A DNA stretch of 64,000 nucleotides. Source: Petaurus breviceps papuanus (Eukaryota > Chordata > Mammalia > Diprotodontia > Petauridae). The translations under genes were made by a program, and so were the position numbers. Every line of letters starts with the position of its first letter. The first letter of the stretch is position 1. The notes below the pieces were generated by a model. The model saw nothing but the letters and a program-made list of their open reading frames with translations, ran no database searches and was not told the origin of the DNA. Positions 33,455 through 44,385 of this stretch are shown in pieces. The stretch is taken from contig JAMXIF010000073.1 in assembly GCA_028583685.1 (NCBI GenBank), forward strand, positions 7,393,639 through 7,457,638, written 5' to 3'.

Positions 33455-33525
33455 GGTAGTGAGATAATATTTGTAAAGTGGTTTGCAAACTTTAAAGTTA
33501 TATATAAATGCTAGCTATTAGTAGT
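33455..33525 (+). repeat. MIR/THER-class SINE 3' end
   Basis: 'gagataatatttgtaaagtg', 'gtttgcaaactttaaagtta', 'tatataaatgctagctatta'. Confidence 0.6.
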
Positions 33526-33550
33526 AGTGGTGAAGGTAATTGACATTTTT

Positions 33551-33658
33551 GTATTGTCACATCTAATCATCGGATTCAATGGCTTCTTAGGTCTTTTCTG
33601 TAGAGGGTTGGAAGAGACCTAAGAAGCCATTGAATCCGATGATTAGATGTAACAATAC
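33551..33658. repeat. Near-perfect 48-bp inverted repeat (hairpin)
   Basis: Left arm 33551-33598 (starts GTATTGTCACATCTAATCAT) and right arm 33611-33658 (ends GATTAGATGTAACAATAC) are complementary at 46 of 48 positions, with a 12-nt loop TGTAGAGGGTTG. In plus-strand RNA one mismatch is C-A and the other G-U. The right arm resembles an L3/MIR 'ggaagggacct' motif. The structure would suit a young foldback or small-RNA hairpin. Transcription is unknown. Confidence 0.9.
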
Positions 33659-33739
33659 CTGTGTGAGAGAAAAAAGATGGAGTGTGTTATTTGGACTTGA
33701 TGGTTTTTAGGAAATATTGGTGATAAATGTATACTCCCA

Positions 33740-33981
33740 GGAGGGCAGCTTGGTAGAACAGCGGATAGAGTTCTGGGTTTGGAGTCAGGAGGACATGAGT
33801 TCAAATATGACCTCAGACACTTACTAGTTGTATGACCCTGGGCAAGTCACTTAACCCTGTTTGCCTCAGTTCCCTCATTTGTAAAATGAGCTAGAGAAGG
33901 AAATGGAAAACTACTACTACTAGTAGTAGACCCCAAAGGGGTCATAAACAGTGAAATCTGACATAAATGACTGAACAACTA
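33740..33981 (+). mobile_element. RTE-tailed tRNA SINE
   Basis: 'agggcagcttggtagaacag', 'tttggagtcaggaggacatg', 'gagctagagaaggaaatgga', 'ccaaaggggtcataaacagt'. The (CTA)n palindrome at 33912-33929 replaces part of the tail. Confidence 0.8.
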
Positions 33982-34109
33982 TGCTCCAGGGAAGAATAGA
34001 GACTACCTTCCCAACTGAACCCCAGAACATTCTCCCATGAGGGTTCCTTTACCCTCTCATTGGCCTGTATGTATTGTCAAACTTTGGTCCTTATTAAGAG
34101 AGTAAAAAA

Positions 34110-34245
34110 ATTTTCCCAGTAGGAGTCCACAAACATTTGTTAAGTTCCTACTATATTCTAGGCACTGAGCTAAGTACAGGGCATACAAAGACAAAATCAA
34201 AATGGTCCTTGTCTTCAAGGAATTTATATTATAATTGGAGAAATA
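34110..34245 (+). repeat. Ancient interspersed repeat, unclassified
   Basis: 'aagttcctactatattctag', 'gcactgagctaagtacaggg', 'ccttgtcttcaaggaattta' form a recurring mammalian pattern also seen at 12,945-13,055. Family not named. Confidence 0.4.
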
Positions 34246-34330
34246 ACATACACACATATGTATATACGCATGTATGTGTGGTTTTGTATGTATACATATA
34301 AATACATATATAAATACACACACACAATAA
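34246..34330. repeat. TATG/CACA microsatellite
   Basis: 'acacacatatgtatatacgc', 'gtatgtatacatataaatac'. Confidence 0.85.
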
Positions 34331-34504
34331 ATGTAGCCTTTATAAACTCTGAGGACACTTATCATGGCTTTCATTTTCATTGAGTTGGGTCCCTAGGGCA
34401 AAGCTTACTTCAGAGTTCTAGGCATACCCCCAAGGGATTGTGGATCTCTTCCCTAATACCATCAACTTAAGACCCCGTTCTAATGTTTTTAATTGACTTA
34501 TTCA

Positions 34505-34654
34505 ACCATTTTATTTAAATTTTTTATAATTTAGCTTTTTTTTCCATTTTAAGTTCCTCGCTGTCTCCCTCCCTCTCTCCTTCCACCTCCCACACTAGAG
34601 GAGGCTTCCATTTGACACAGTATGCACACACACATATGTGTGTATATATACATG

Positions 34655-34686
<32 letters not shown>

Positions 34687-35310
34687 AAAAGCATACCATA
34701 CATACTCCTATTTAGCAGTCCTTTCTTTGGAGGGGGATAGCATTTTCCTTCATAGGTCCTTTGTAGTTGATTTGAGTATCTATAATAAATATTTATGGAT
34801 ATAAAGATAACATATTAATGCTATTTATTAATAATTAATTATTATGACCCAGAATAAGTCATTCCCAATTATTATTTAAGCTATATTGCTGTTACTGTAT
34901 ACAGCATTCTCTTGGTCCTGCCTATTTCACTTTTCATTATTTTGTTTCATTCAAGTCTTTCTACATTTTTCTAAAATCAACCTGATCATCATTTCTTACA
35001 GCGCAGTGGTAATCTATCCCAATCACATACCACAACTTGTTTAGTCATTCCCCAATTGATAGGCTTCTTCTCTATTTCCAATTCCTTGCTACCACAGAGA
35101 GCTGCTACAAATGTTTTAGAACATGCAGGTTCTTTTCCTTTTTCCCTGATCATCTTGGGAAACAGATCTAATAGTGGTATCACTGGGTCCAGAGGTTATA
35201 CACAATTTTATAACTCCTTGGCAGAATTCCAGATTGCTCTCTAAAATGATCAAATAGATTCACAGTTCCACCAATAATGTATTAGTATCTCATGATGTAC
35301 TTTCTCCAAT
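34505..35310 (-). mobile_element. 5'-truncated L1, diverged
   Basis: Minus-strand L1 3' end with T-rich left border and C-rich 3' UTR. The decayed ORF2 C-terminus at about 34989-35240 is still readable as 'MIPLLDLFPKMIREKGKEPACSKTFVAALC..KELEI', parallel to the L1 at 14.4 kb but with frame breaks. A (TA)n array lies at 34640-34684 inside the 3' UTR. Older than the 14-kb copy. Confidence 0.75.
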
Positions 35311-35489
35311 ATCAAGCACCCATTACTGCTATTATCTCCCTTATGCTATTGATAACCTTTAGTGATTAGTGCTCTTGTTTCTTTTAATCAGTCAATTAAC
35401 CAATCAATAAACATTTATTAATTTTCTACTATGTGCCAGACACTATGCTAAATGCTTAACCATTTATTATAAGTTAGGTCTTACAAAGA

Positions 35490-35643
35490 TTTTTTTTTTT
35501 TGCTTTTTGGAGGGCAATTGGGGTTAAGCAACTTGCCCAAGGTCACAGCTAGTTGTTGTGTTAAGTATCTGAGACGGGATTTGAACTCAGGTCCTCCTCA
35601 TTCGAGGGCCGGTGCTCTACTCACTGTGCCACCTAGCCGCCCC
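35490..35643 (-). mobile_element. A-tailed tRNA SINE with target duplication
   Basis: T run, 'gctttttggagggcaattgg', 'gggatttgaactcaggtcct', head complement 'gtgccacctagccgcccc'. TACAAAGA flanks it (35482-35489 and 35644-35651). One of the less diverged copies. Confidence 0.9.
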
Positions 35644-35651
35644 TACAAAGA

Positions 35652-36210
35652 AATTTTTACCGAGAAGCTATAGCAAGAATAGATGTACAAATATTTTCCC
35701 CAACATGCTATGCCATGATCTCCCCTATAATATCTTGGTCCCTAGGGAGAGTGAGGAGAAACTTAGAGCAGTTTCTTTTCCCCACCACGTTTGTTACACT
35801 CCCTTTGACCCACTTCTATGCTGGTCTTTCAGGACTTCCCTCTCAGTAGCCTTACGTGAGGTTTGCTCCGTCTGGCATGGATTCTGGATCCCTTTCTGAC
35901 AACTCGCTCTCCTGATCTTTTGAAGTTCATAGGGCAGACTAGTGTGAATTCTTCCCTTAAGAGCAGGAAAGAACAAAGTCAAAGGCAAAAACAAGAGGCC
36001 TTCATTCGCAAACCTTCTCACTCTAGCTATGGGCTTATAGCATGTCTTTATTGTTGCAGCCAGGGAGGAAAGAGGGTCAGCTCTTTCACACAGTCCATGT
36101 TTTTTTATCAGCATTATCAGTTCCAAAGGAGTAGCCAAGTGAAAAGTCTTCTTTCTTGAAGTAAGCAGACCGGAAACTGTGCTTGCTCATACTTCAAAGG
36201 CCTTGTGGAA
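35652..36210. other. Unassigned sequence
   Basis: No family recognised. Overlapping frames of 95-114 codons on both strands have no visible domain. It could be a decayed interspersed element because it is bounded by repeats, but no ends were found. Confidence 0.3.
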
Positions 36211-36214
36211 CTTG

Positions 36215-37060
36215 TATCAGGCTGAGTGAGCTAGCCTTGGGCAGGGAGGGCATTAGTAAGTGAGGAGGAGCCAGGAAAGGCCTCCTTCATAGTCTTGACA
36301 GAAGCTGGGGGATTCCAAGAGGTGGCCAAAAGTGCAAAGGCATTGAGATAGGAGGAGGAGGATGACAGGAATGTTTGCCTCCCAGCTTGCCTGGCTTCCT
36401 TCAAGATTCAGTTCAAATTCCACCTTCTGCAAGATGCTTTCCTCATCCCATTCCCCAATTTTCAGTGTATTATCTCTGAAATTGTCTTCTATTTTTATAC
36501 TGTGTGTATCATTATTTTCATGTGGTCACACTCATTGGAATGCAAACTCCTTGAATGTATGGACTTTTCATCTCTTTTTTTGTATTTTTATCTTTCTTGT
36601 ATCCCTAGTACTTAGCACAATGTCAGGCACATAGCAAGCCCTTAATAAATGCTTGTTGACTAAATGACTGACTGGGAATTGGCTGAATAGTAGAGTGAAT
36701 TGAGAGGGGGAGTGAGAATGTACAACATGACTAGAAAAATCAGTTGGGGTCAGGTTGTGAAGACTCTTACATACAAAAGAGAGAACTTTTATGTTTGATC
36801 CTAGAGGTGACAGGAAGCCACTAGAGTTTACAATCAGAATTGTGCTTTGGGGAAATCACTTTGGCAGTTGAATGGAAGATGAATTAGAGGAGAGATGAGT
36901 TAGGAAGATGAGTTAGGAGGCTATTGTAGTAGTAGATGAAAGGTGAAGAGGGCCTACACTTGAGTGATTGTACTGTTTGAGTGAAGAGAAGTCAGGGGAA
37001 AGAAAGCTAAATTCAATAAATCTAGCAAACATTTATTAAGCACCTACTGTATACTTAGCC
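36215..37060. repeat. Ancient unclassified repeat split by L2
   Basis: 36240-36350 ('aaaggcctccttcatagtct', 'aaagtgcaaaggcattgaga') and 36690-37060 ('gtcaggttgtgaagactctt', 'gacaggaagccactagagtt', 'gttaggaggctattgtagta') look like one widespread mammalian repeat. The L2 end at 36,370-36,680 lies between. Family name not recalled. Confidence 0.4.
36370..36680 (+). repeat. L2 LINE 3' end
   Basis: 'caagattcagttcaaattcc', 'ttggaatgcaaactccttga', 'cctagtacttagcacaatgt', 'cttaataaatgcttgttgac'. A clear L2 terminus. Confidence 0.8.
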
Positions 37061-37299
37061 CTGGCTATTTAAGACCCACATTTTTGGTTGTAAATGTCAT
37101 CTCTACTTGAACACTCCTTATATGTTTCATATTAAACATGTTTAAAACAGCCTATTTTTCCTTATGAGTTTCCTGTTTTTGTTTGTGGCACTACCATGTT
37201 CATCTCAGTGATATTTTTAATTCTTCCTCTTAGTCATCTCTTGGAACAGCAGTTACCAAGTCCTATCATCAAGTCACCTTCATGATATCTCATAGTACT

Positions 37300-37395
37300 G
37301 GTTTTTGTAACCATCCATGTGGATTATTACAATAGTCTGCTAATAGTCTTCTCTCCTTCCCTCTGTGCCCTCCAAATCACCTGTCATAATTTTGA
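37300..37395 (+). repeat. L2-like fragment
   Basis: 'gattattacaatagtctgct', 'aatagtcttctctccttccc' follow the L2 'ggattactgcaatagcctcc' pattern. Confidence 0.45.
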
Positions 37396-37561
37396 TGGAA
37401 CTTCTCATCTCATTGATGTGGATACTATCCTTGATAATTTGGACTGCGATACATCTCTTGTTCCCCCTACATGACAGAACTATATTCTTTTGAGATCATA
37501 TATTTCTGATGATATCCCTTTCACTGCTTCTCTAATGCAATTCTTCATCGGTAGCATGTTG

Positions 37562-37820
37562 CAGGGCAGCTGGGTGGCACAGTGGAGAGTGTGCTGGGCC
37601 TGGAGGCAGGAAGACACGTCTTCCTGAAACCAAATCCAACCTCAGACACTTCTTACAAGTTGTGTGACCCTGGGCAAGTCAATTAAACCTGTATGCCTTA
37701 CTTTCCTCATCTGTAAAATGAGCTGGAGAAGGAAATGGCAAATCACTCAAGTATTTTTGCCAAGAAAACTCCAAATGGGGTCACAAAGAGTCAGACATGA
37801 CTGAAAAATGACTGAATGAC
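37562..37820 (+). mobile_element. RTE-tailed tRNA SINE, full length
   Basis: 'gcagggcagctgggtggcac', 'cctggaggcaggaagacacg', 'gtgaccctgggcaagtcaat', 'gctggagaaggaaatggcaa', 'ggggtcacaaagagtcagac'. One of the best-preserved copies of this subtype here. Confidence 0.85.
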
Positions 37821-38690
37821 ATATTCACCACAAATTTCTCCATGTCCTTCTAGGTGACCTGTCATCTTATTTCTTCGGAGACAGTTGCATTCTATGACTT
37901 GAAGACATACAGCATTTTGGAAGAATATTAATGCTAATAGCATTTGGTGAGTCTTTGTTTAGGGAGAATCTTTAGGTTATTAAAAGCACTAAAGAATTTC
38001 CCAAGGTCTTCTGTCCTCATCTGTGGCCGGAGCAATATCTGTTAAGTAGGCTTGGATAATTTTTCTTAAGCAGTTACTGGGCTGAAAGCCTTTTTTGGAT
38101 TTAATTGGCTCAACAGACTAAGCTTAGGGCATTGTGGTAACTTCCTAGTGTTCCAAGTCCAAAAGCCAGAACATGAAAAGTCAGGAACTTCTTCCTTTGA
38201 CATCGGGCCAACAATCCAGAATGGCTAACACAGAGATGGGGATACTATGCTCAACTGAATCAATTCAGTATCCTTGCTAAGAATCCATTCTATGCTATGG
38301 CTAAGTAAACCTCACTTTAAAGGTTCATTGGTAGATGTTTTATGAGTCTCATTTTGTCCATTTCCAAACCTGAAGCACCAGACATGTCTGAATCAGGTTG
38401 GGATAACATCAGCCTGTTTAATTCCAGACTCAGCTTACTGACCATCTATAGTATTTGTTGAAGATAAACGTACTGATGGATACATATCCAACTGCACATG
38501 GTAGCTTGAACAATTGGCATTTCATATCATTTGATTTTTCCAGTGTGGATAGTAAGGTCAAACTCTTTTGAGTGTGTGTGGATCTCATTCAGTTACCTCC
38601 ACAATCTTCTGGGGGCATAATACAATAATCAGTGTAGAATCACTAGCAAAAGGAAGTGTCCAGAGGACCTTGTCATATGATCGTCATCAT
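37821..38690. other. Unique sequence
   Basis: No gene or named repeat recognised. Confidence 0.4.
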
Positions 38691-38694
38691 AATG

Positions 38695-38925
38695 ATGACG
38701 ATGGTAATAGTTAACATTTATATGACACTTACTCTGTGCCAGGCACTGTGCTAAGTGCTTTATAATTATTGTTTCATTTGACCCTCACTATAACCGTAGG
38801 TACTCCATTTTATAGATGAGAAAACTGAGCCAAACAGAAGTAAAGTGACTTGCCTGTTGTCAAACAGCTAGTAAATGTCTGATGACTCCAGGTCCAATGC
38901 TCTGTCCACTAAATTACTTAGTGCG
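38695..38925 (-). mobile_element. MIR/THER-class SINE
   Basis: 'taacatttatatgacactta', 'gccaggcactgtgctaagtg', 'gacttgcctgttgtcaaaca', 'ccaatgctctgtccactaaa'. Confidence 0.75.
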
Positions 38926-38975
38926 TACATATGTATATATACATACACATAGATATGTATATGCATGTGGGTGTG

Positions 38976-39227
38976 TTGTCATTCAATCATTTTTTAGTTG
39001 TATCTGACTCTTTATGATCCCATTTGGGGTTTTCTGGGCAAAGATACTGGAGTAGTTTGCCATTTCCTTCTCCAGTTCATTTTACAGATGAGGAAACTGA
39101 ATCAAACAGGGTTAAGTGACTTGCCCAGGGTCACACAGCTAGTAAGTGTCTAAAACTGCATTTGAATGCAAGGAGATGTATCTTCCTGCCTCCAGGCCCA
39201 GCATTCTCTCCCTGGTGCCACCTAGCT
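38976..39227 (-). mobile_element. RTE-tailed tRNA SINE
   Basis: 'gttgtcattcaatcattttt', 'gtatctgactctttatgatc', 'aaagatactggagtagtttg', 'gacttgcccagggtcacaca', head complement 'ccacctagctgct'. Sits between TATG-rich microsatellites (38930-38965 and 39228-39305) and a (TC)n run (39311-39360). Confidence 0.85.
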
Positions 39228-39360
39228 GCTCTGTGTGTATATACATATATGTGTGCATGTTTGTATATATTATGTATGTATATATGTGTAAAATTTCATA
39301 TATATAAATTCTCTCTCTCTCTCTCCCTATCTCAGTCTCTGTTTCTCTCTCTGTCTCTCA

Positions 39361-40854
39361 GCTCTTTCTTTTGGACTTTAAATCTTCTCCATGAAAGCAC
39401 TTTGTGAAAGCATTTATCTCCCCATTTCATGTTCATCAAATATCTTTGTTATTTGGTCTTTCAAGAAACCTTATATGATTTTTGACATGTATGAACGATA
39501 CTATGTTGGAAGAGAGCCTTTAAAGCAGAATTTCGCTTTATCCAGTTAAATGCCTTTTTATATAGCCCATAAACAATCAGCACAGGGGGTGGGAGGTGGA
39601 ATTTTTAAACATTCTTTAAATCTTTTACTGAATTGGGTAAATGTAAAGTTGTGATCTGATGTAGAATATCATTTATAAAAGTTTGCCTAAATGTTTCCTT
39701 TTTCATCAAGCATGCTTTCAATGCATGTACAGATTATTCTAGTAAAGATATTATGAAGTTGGGAAAGTAGGGAAACAGGTCAGTAGTTATGATGTTTTCT
39801 TGGTTACATTTTTTTTTTTAATAATAAGGTCTATATCCCCGCCTCCCCTCCCCCCCAGCATTTGTTATCGTTTTCTCTTTCATACAGATTGAGAATCATT
39901 TCTTTTATGCCTCCAAAATTCTTCTTGTTTCCAGCACAGACTTCCTCTGTGTATATTTGGCTTGTCTCAAATATTCTCTTTCCTTCTTGTTTTTTTTTTA
40001 ATAGTGCAAATGTGGTGGTTCCTCTGTCATTAATGAAGAAAATAATTTGTTACAGAAATCTTGACAGAGCTTTTGCATTTTCAACTATTTTCTTCTTTCT
40101 TTTTCATCCTTCTATATCTCCAGGAAGATTTTGCTATTTTAGTGTCTTGTCTTGCTTTCTTTTAATTTGTTTTTCTCCTCCATTGTTGTTTTATGAAACT
40201 GCTCATAATTTTCCAGAGTTCTCCATAAGATTTTTCAAACGAGTAGAAATTCTAAACTTTTGTTACCAGTGGCTGCCATATCTTTAGAGATAAAGAGATT
40301 TCTGTTCTCATAGTGATTCATTTCCATAGATTTAAATGTCCCTTAGGATGTAGTGATAGCCTGTGTTAATATCTGTTCTTTTATCCTTTCCCCATTTTTT
40401 CAGCACCAATAGCCTTTAAAATTAGGTTGAAGTGGTAGTCATTGCATAGCAATATCTCCTCATTTTCATTCTTTCATTTAATTACATCCCTTTTTTCTAA
40501 CAAACTGGTAGTCTCATTGAACATAGATGGTTGATCCAGAAATAACTAACACATAAGTAAACAATTATTTCCTGTCTCTTAAAATAGTAAAGTTCTTTAT
40601 GATGTTATTTGGTGTTTATTGTGCCCCATGCCTCATATTTATGATATGTAGATGTAAGGCTATTACAAGCATGATTTGCTTCTGAACCATGTTTTCCAAC
40701 ATTTTTCACTATCTCCCCTCAATTTATGCCCACTACTTGTATATTCAAGCCATCAAACACCAAGAATGTGTTGATTTAATTTGGAAGGTTTTCTCAAGTT
40801 CATATTAGAGCTTCTTTATCTCCTAAAATTCTACAAGAGATATCGGAATAGATG
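39361..40854. other. Unique AT-rich sequence
   Basis: About 1.5 kb with no repeat boundary I can name. The 141-codon plus-strand frame at 39862-40287 is Phe/Leu/Ser-rich and follows from T/C-rich composition. No signal for a real membrane protein gene. Confidence 0.35.
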
Positions 40855-40877
40855 CTATTATTATTATTATTATTATT

Positions 40878-41030
40878 GCCTTTTGGAGGGCAATTGGGGT
40901 TAAGTAACTTGACCAAAGTTACACAGCTAGTGTTTTTGTGTGGGTGTTAAGTGTCTGAGGCCAGAACCGAACTTGGGTCCTCCTCACTCTGGGGCCAGCG
41001 CTTTACTCACTGCGCTACCTAGCCGCCCCT
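40878..41030 (-). mobile_element. A-tailed tRNA SINE
   Basis: 'gccttttggagggcaattgg', 'ggttaagtaacttgaccaaa', head complement 'gcgctacctagccgcccct'. The expected T run has been replaced by a (TTA)n stretch at 40855-40877. Confidence 0.85.
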
Positions 41031-42270
41031 AGAAGCGATAATTATTTCCATGGCAGCCTTTTGACCAATGCTTATCATGGCACTATAATACAAGATGACC
41101 AGCTATCCTATGAAATGTTGTTCCTTGTTGCTCTTGAAAGAGTGGTAAAGCCAAGTCTTTCATTTATTTATTTATTTATTTTTCCAAAGAGAACCCGTGA
41201 GCCATCCTTCAATCCTTCCAAACTTCCTTTCACTGACTAGGAGCTTGCATTTAGAACACCAACAGCTAATATTGTATTCATAGATGGTCTAAAAACTGTT
41301 GGAACCTTTTGTTCCCCCTTCTACCCCGCTAGCACCACTAGCCCTGCCAGTATGCATGTACCACAACACTCCTCTGCCTGCCCCCCCCACCTCCATCAGT
41401 GTATAAGGTCCATGAGGGCAGGGAACATGTCTTATATAAATGATGTATTTCCTTAGCATCTAGAACCACAGTTTTAAGAAAGATTTGTTGAATTAATGCC
41501 TTGCCCTCCTACTCACAACATTGCCTTCTCCCTCTCTTTTTTTGCTTTATAATCTGTCAGGAAAGAGCTTATAAAGTGCAACAGAGGTTTCCAAAACTAT
41601 AGGCCTGACAGACTTGCCAAAGATCTATGTTTCATTGCATCACCAGCAAGGGAACTGCTTGCTACCAGCAACAAACTCTTCCTTGTGACTTTAGATGAGA
41701 GACTCTATTTTATTAATTTTCACCTGGAGTTTGATTAGTTGTTCCTTATTAGGAAAGGTCCTTCAGAATTTCAGTTACACATGAGTGGCTCATGAGGACA
41801 CCTAGAAAAGACAAGAATGACCTGGCAATAGAACCATCAGAGTAAAAATGCCCTGAGCAATGGGACGCCACCAGGGGATTGCATTCGGTTCTGTGGAGAG
41901 TCAAAGATATGAATTGGATCTGGGCTTTTTCCTTGAGGAACTTACAGTCTAACTTCCTCCCTCCTAGAGGCTTGCTGATGAGGACTGAGGCTAAAACAGG
42001 GTGGGTCCAGGTGGTTCACAGAAGTTAGTCTGGAGGAGAAGTCCAAGTGAGGCAAATATCCCACCAAAGGGGAACTTTGGGGAGGGTAGTTGTCCTGGCT
42101 TGTCTATTGGGTGGGTAAAAAGTTAAACAGCTGGAAGAGATGTCTTCTAATTGGTGGGGAAGGTGAAAGGATGCAAGAGGGTAGCTGAATGGCTGAATTT
42201 GCCTTCTGTAGCAGCATGGTTGGTGGATAGTCTTGTAGCTGCCACTTATGTGTTATAGCACCAATTCGAT
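41031..42270. other. Unique sequence with short repeats
   Basis: (ATTT)n at 41163-41182. A weak L2/MIR-like end at 41400-41495 ('gtccatgagggcagggaaca'). No gene recognised. Confidence 0.4.
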
Positions 42271-42279
42271 ATTTATCAC

Positions 42280-43170
42280 ATGTATAGTGGCTATGAATAT
42301 GCTGACATGATTCTGAATTGTAAAATATAACAGATTCTCCACATGGAAGATAGAACCAAAACATTTATTCAACGACCACGTAGTGCCAACGCAACATTCA
42401 CAGTGCCAATGGCAATTGTAAATATGCCAGCATAGTGCTCAATTACAAAATATAACAGACTTTCCACATAGAAGACAGAAACAAAATATTTATTCAGATA
42501 CCAGAAAACCAAATCCCAACACCAAAAAACCGAATCCTTCATAGCAACATAGAAGTTAATATACCACAATGTAGCAGAGAGTTATTTCATCTGCCTTCCC
42601 ACAAATCAACACAAGTCTAGCTGTCACAGCAGGTAGCAAACAACATTTATTCACAAGCCTAACTGATTCCCTCAGGTATGTCCTTTCCTCCTTCTGTCTC
42701 TGACTGCTCTGACTCCCAGCTTTCTGTGGCCTCTGCTCCACTTCAGCAAACTCCTCCCACCACCGGCTCCATGTGACTCCATTCAGCCTATCAGGGGGCA
42801 GGGAATATCTTCAAAGCAGGGAAAGTCTTCAAATTCCCTTAAGCTTATTAAGGGGCAGGGAAGCTCTTCAAATTCCCATTTCCATCACACCAGAAAGCCA
42901 CATCCATCATAGCAACAAAGAAATCTATACACAACAACACTGCAGAGGGCACCACCATTCCCAAGGCCTCCCCCTGCTAGGTGCCTCCCACAAACAAACA
43001 CTCACAGCTGGCTGCCTGCTTCCTCTCTCTCCCTCAGCTCTAACTGCTCTGGCCTTCCTCTGGGCTCTGCTCCACCCTTCCTGCTCCACCCATTCAGCAA
43101 GCTCCTCCTACCATAGACTCATGTGACTCAGGTTTCCATGTGACTTAAGCAGGTCACATGGGCCTGTTAA
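42280..43170 (-). mobile_element. LTR-like fossil with internally repeated units
   Basis: The minus strand shows two related blocks. Each runs from 'ggaggagyttgctgaa..tggagcag' through 'tttgttgctatgatgg..' and covers about 42,540-42,770 and 42,870-43,110. Two shorter 'tgaataaat..cttccatgtggagaatctg'-type units follow at 42,300-42,365 and 42,430-42,490. The arrangement, AATAAA signals and A/G-rich leader suggest an LTR with tandem internal duplication, or two overlapping related LTRs. No viral genes seen. Family not identified; old. Confidence 0.4.
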
Positions 43171-43585
43171 TGGATGGAAAAGACCTCATTTACATTAGAA
43201 ATACATTGACAATACATGTGTGTTTCGCCCTGTGCCACCCTGCACTTAGGTACCATTGTATCCTGAAATAGTCCTGGGCCTCAGAACTTATTTTTTCAAG
43301 GGAGAATTCCGTGTCCCTACCACCTTCAGGTGAAGAGGCTGGATTTTGTAGGGACCTGCAGGGGAAGCTTCGAGTAATGTCAGAAAGGCAGTTACCTCTC
43401 CAAGGATGGGAAGGGCCAGGTTTCATCTGCTCTAGCTCTACATCCTGGGCGGGGGGGCAGGGTAGATCCTATACCTTCTCTGGCACATTATATACTCACA
43501 GCTGATGTACATAGGAGTCCAAAACCTGCAAAGGCTGGGATTCTGTGGGAGAGCTTCCATGTTGCAAGCAGATAAGAGCCTGATT
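43171..43585. other. Unique sequence
   Basis: Nothing recognised beyond a G-run near 43450. Confidence 0.4.
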
Positions 43586-43589
43586 TATG

Positions 43590-44018
43590 AGGATTGATGA
43601 TAATAGTAGACAGTGCTTTAAGATTTGCAAAGTACTTCATACGTGTTGATTTGAGTTCCACAGTAACTTTGTGAGGAGCTGCTATTATATATTTTTTTCT
43701 TTTTGCAGGGGGGAAGGTAGGGCAGTTGGGGTTTAGTGACTTGCCCAAGGTCACAAGGCTAGTTTTTATGTTAAGTGTCTGAGGTCAGATTTGAACTCAG
43801 GTCCTCCTGACTCCAGGGCCGGTGCTCTACTCACTGAGCCACCTAGCTGCACCGGGAGCTACTATTTATCTCAGTTGTGTAGATAAAGAAACTGAGACTG
43901 AGGGAGGTTAAGTGACTTGCTCATGCTCACACAGCTAGTAAGTGTTCAAATTAGGTTTTGAACTCAGGTCCTTTTAATGCTAAGGCCAACACTGTCTGCT
44001 GGGCTACCTAGCTGCCTT
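43590..44018 (-). mobile_element. MIR/THER-class SINE split by a younger SINE
   Basis: 'gatgataatagtagacagtg', 'aagatttgcaaagtacttca' on the left and 'gataaagaaactgagactga', 'gacttgctcatgctcacaca' on the right belong to one copy. The A-tailed SINE sits between them. Confidence 0.75.
43690..43853 (-). mobile_element. A-tailed tRNA SINE nested in MIR
   Basis: T-rich start, 'gcagttggggtttagtgact', 'gtcagatttgaactcaggtc', head complement 'gagccacctagctgcac'. Flanked by GAGCTGCTATTAT (43676-43688) and GAGCTACTATTTA (43856-43868), an imperfect target duplication. Confidence 0.9.
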
Positions 44019-44117
44019 AATGCAGATGGAGATGCAGGACTCCAATTGTGAATTCTTCCTACTGCCAGTGTGTCCCTAACCTGATCTTAAATTTCAGGTT
44101 TGGGGATATTTAATTTT

Positions 44118-44262
44118 TCCCCTTGCCCCTTCCTTTTCCCCTTCTCCTCCCCCTCCCATTCCTTTTCCCCTCCTTCTTCCTCCTTCTCCTTTTCTTTCTC
44201 TTCTTCCTCTTCCTTCTCCTTCTTTTCCTTCTCTTTGTCCTCTTTTTTTTTTTTTTAAAGCA
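44118..44262. repeat. Polypyrimidine (TTCTCC)n tract
   Basis: About 140 bp almost entirely C/T on the plus strand. Potential triplex-forming DNA. Overlapping Leu/Phe-rich and Glu/Gly/Lys-rich frames are artefacts. Confidence 0.9.
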
Positions 44263-44385
44263 AAGTGTGAGTAAGGGACCATGTTTTTTCTTTTTTTTCC
44301 TTTGTATTCCCAGTGCTTAGCACAGTGCCTGAAACATAACAATTATATAATAAATACTTATAGAACAACTATGAATGACTTAGAT
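44263..44385 (+). repeat. L2-type 3' end fragment
   Basis: 'cccagtgcttagcacagtgc', 'ctgaaacataacaattatat', 'aataaatacttatagaacaa'. Confidence 0.55.

Noticed and set aside
33912-33929. Palindrome of CTA/TAG triplets
   Set aside because: Simple-repeat expansion inside a SINE tail.
35652-36210. Possible decayed LTR element or gene fragment with 95-114 codon frames
   Set aside because: No element ends, target duplication or recognised domain; kept as unassigned.
38681-38703. Palindrome ATCGTCATCATAATGATGACGAT
   Set aside because: Only 11-bp arms, made of ATC/GAT triplets at the edge of a SINE tail; low-complexity origin is likely.
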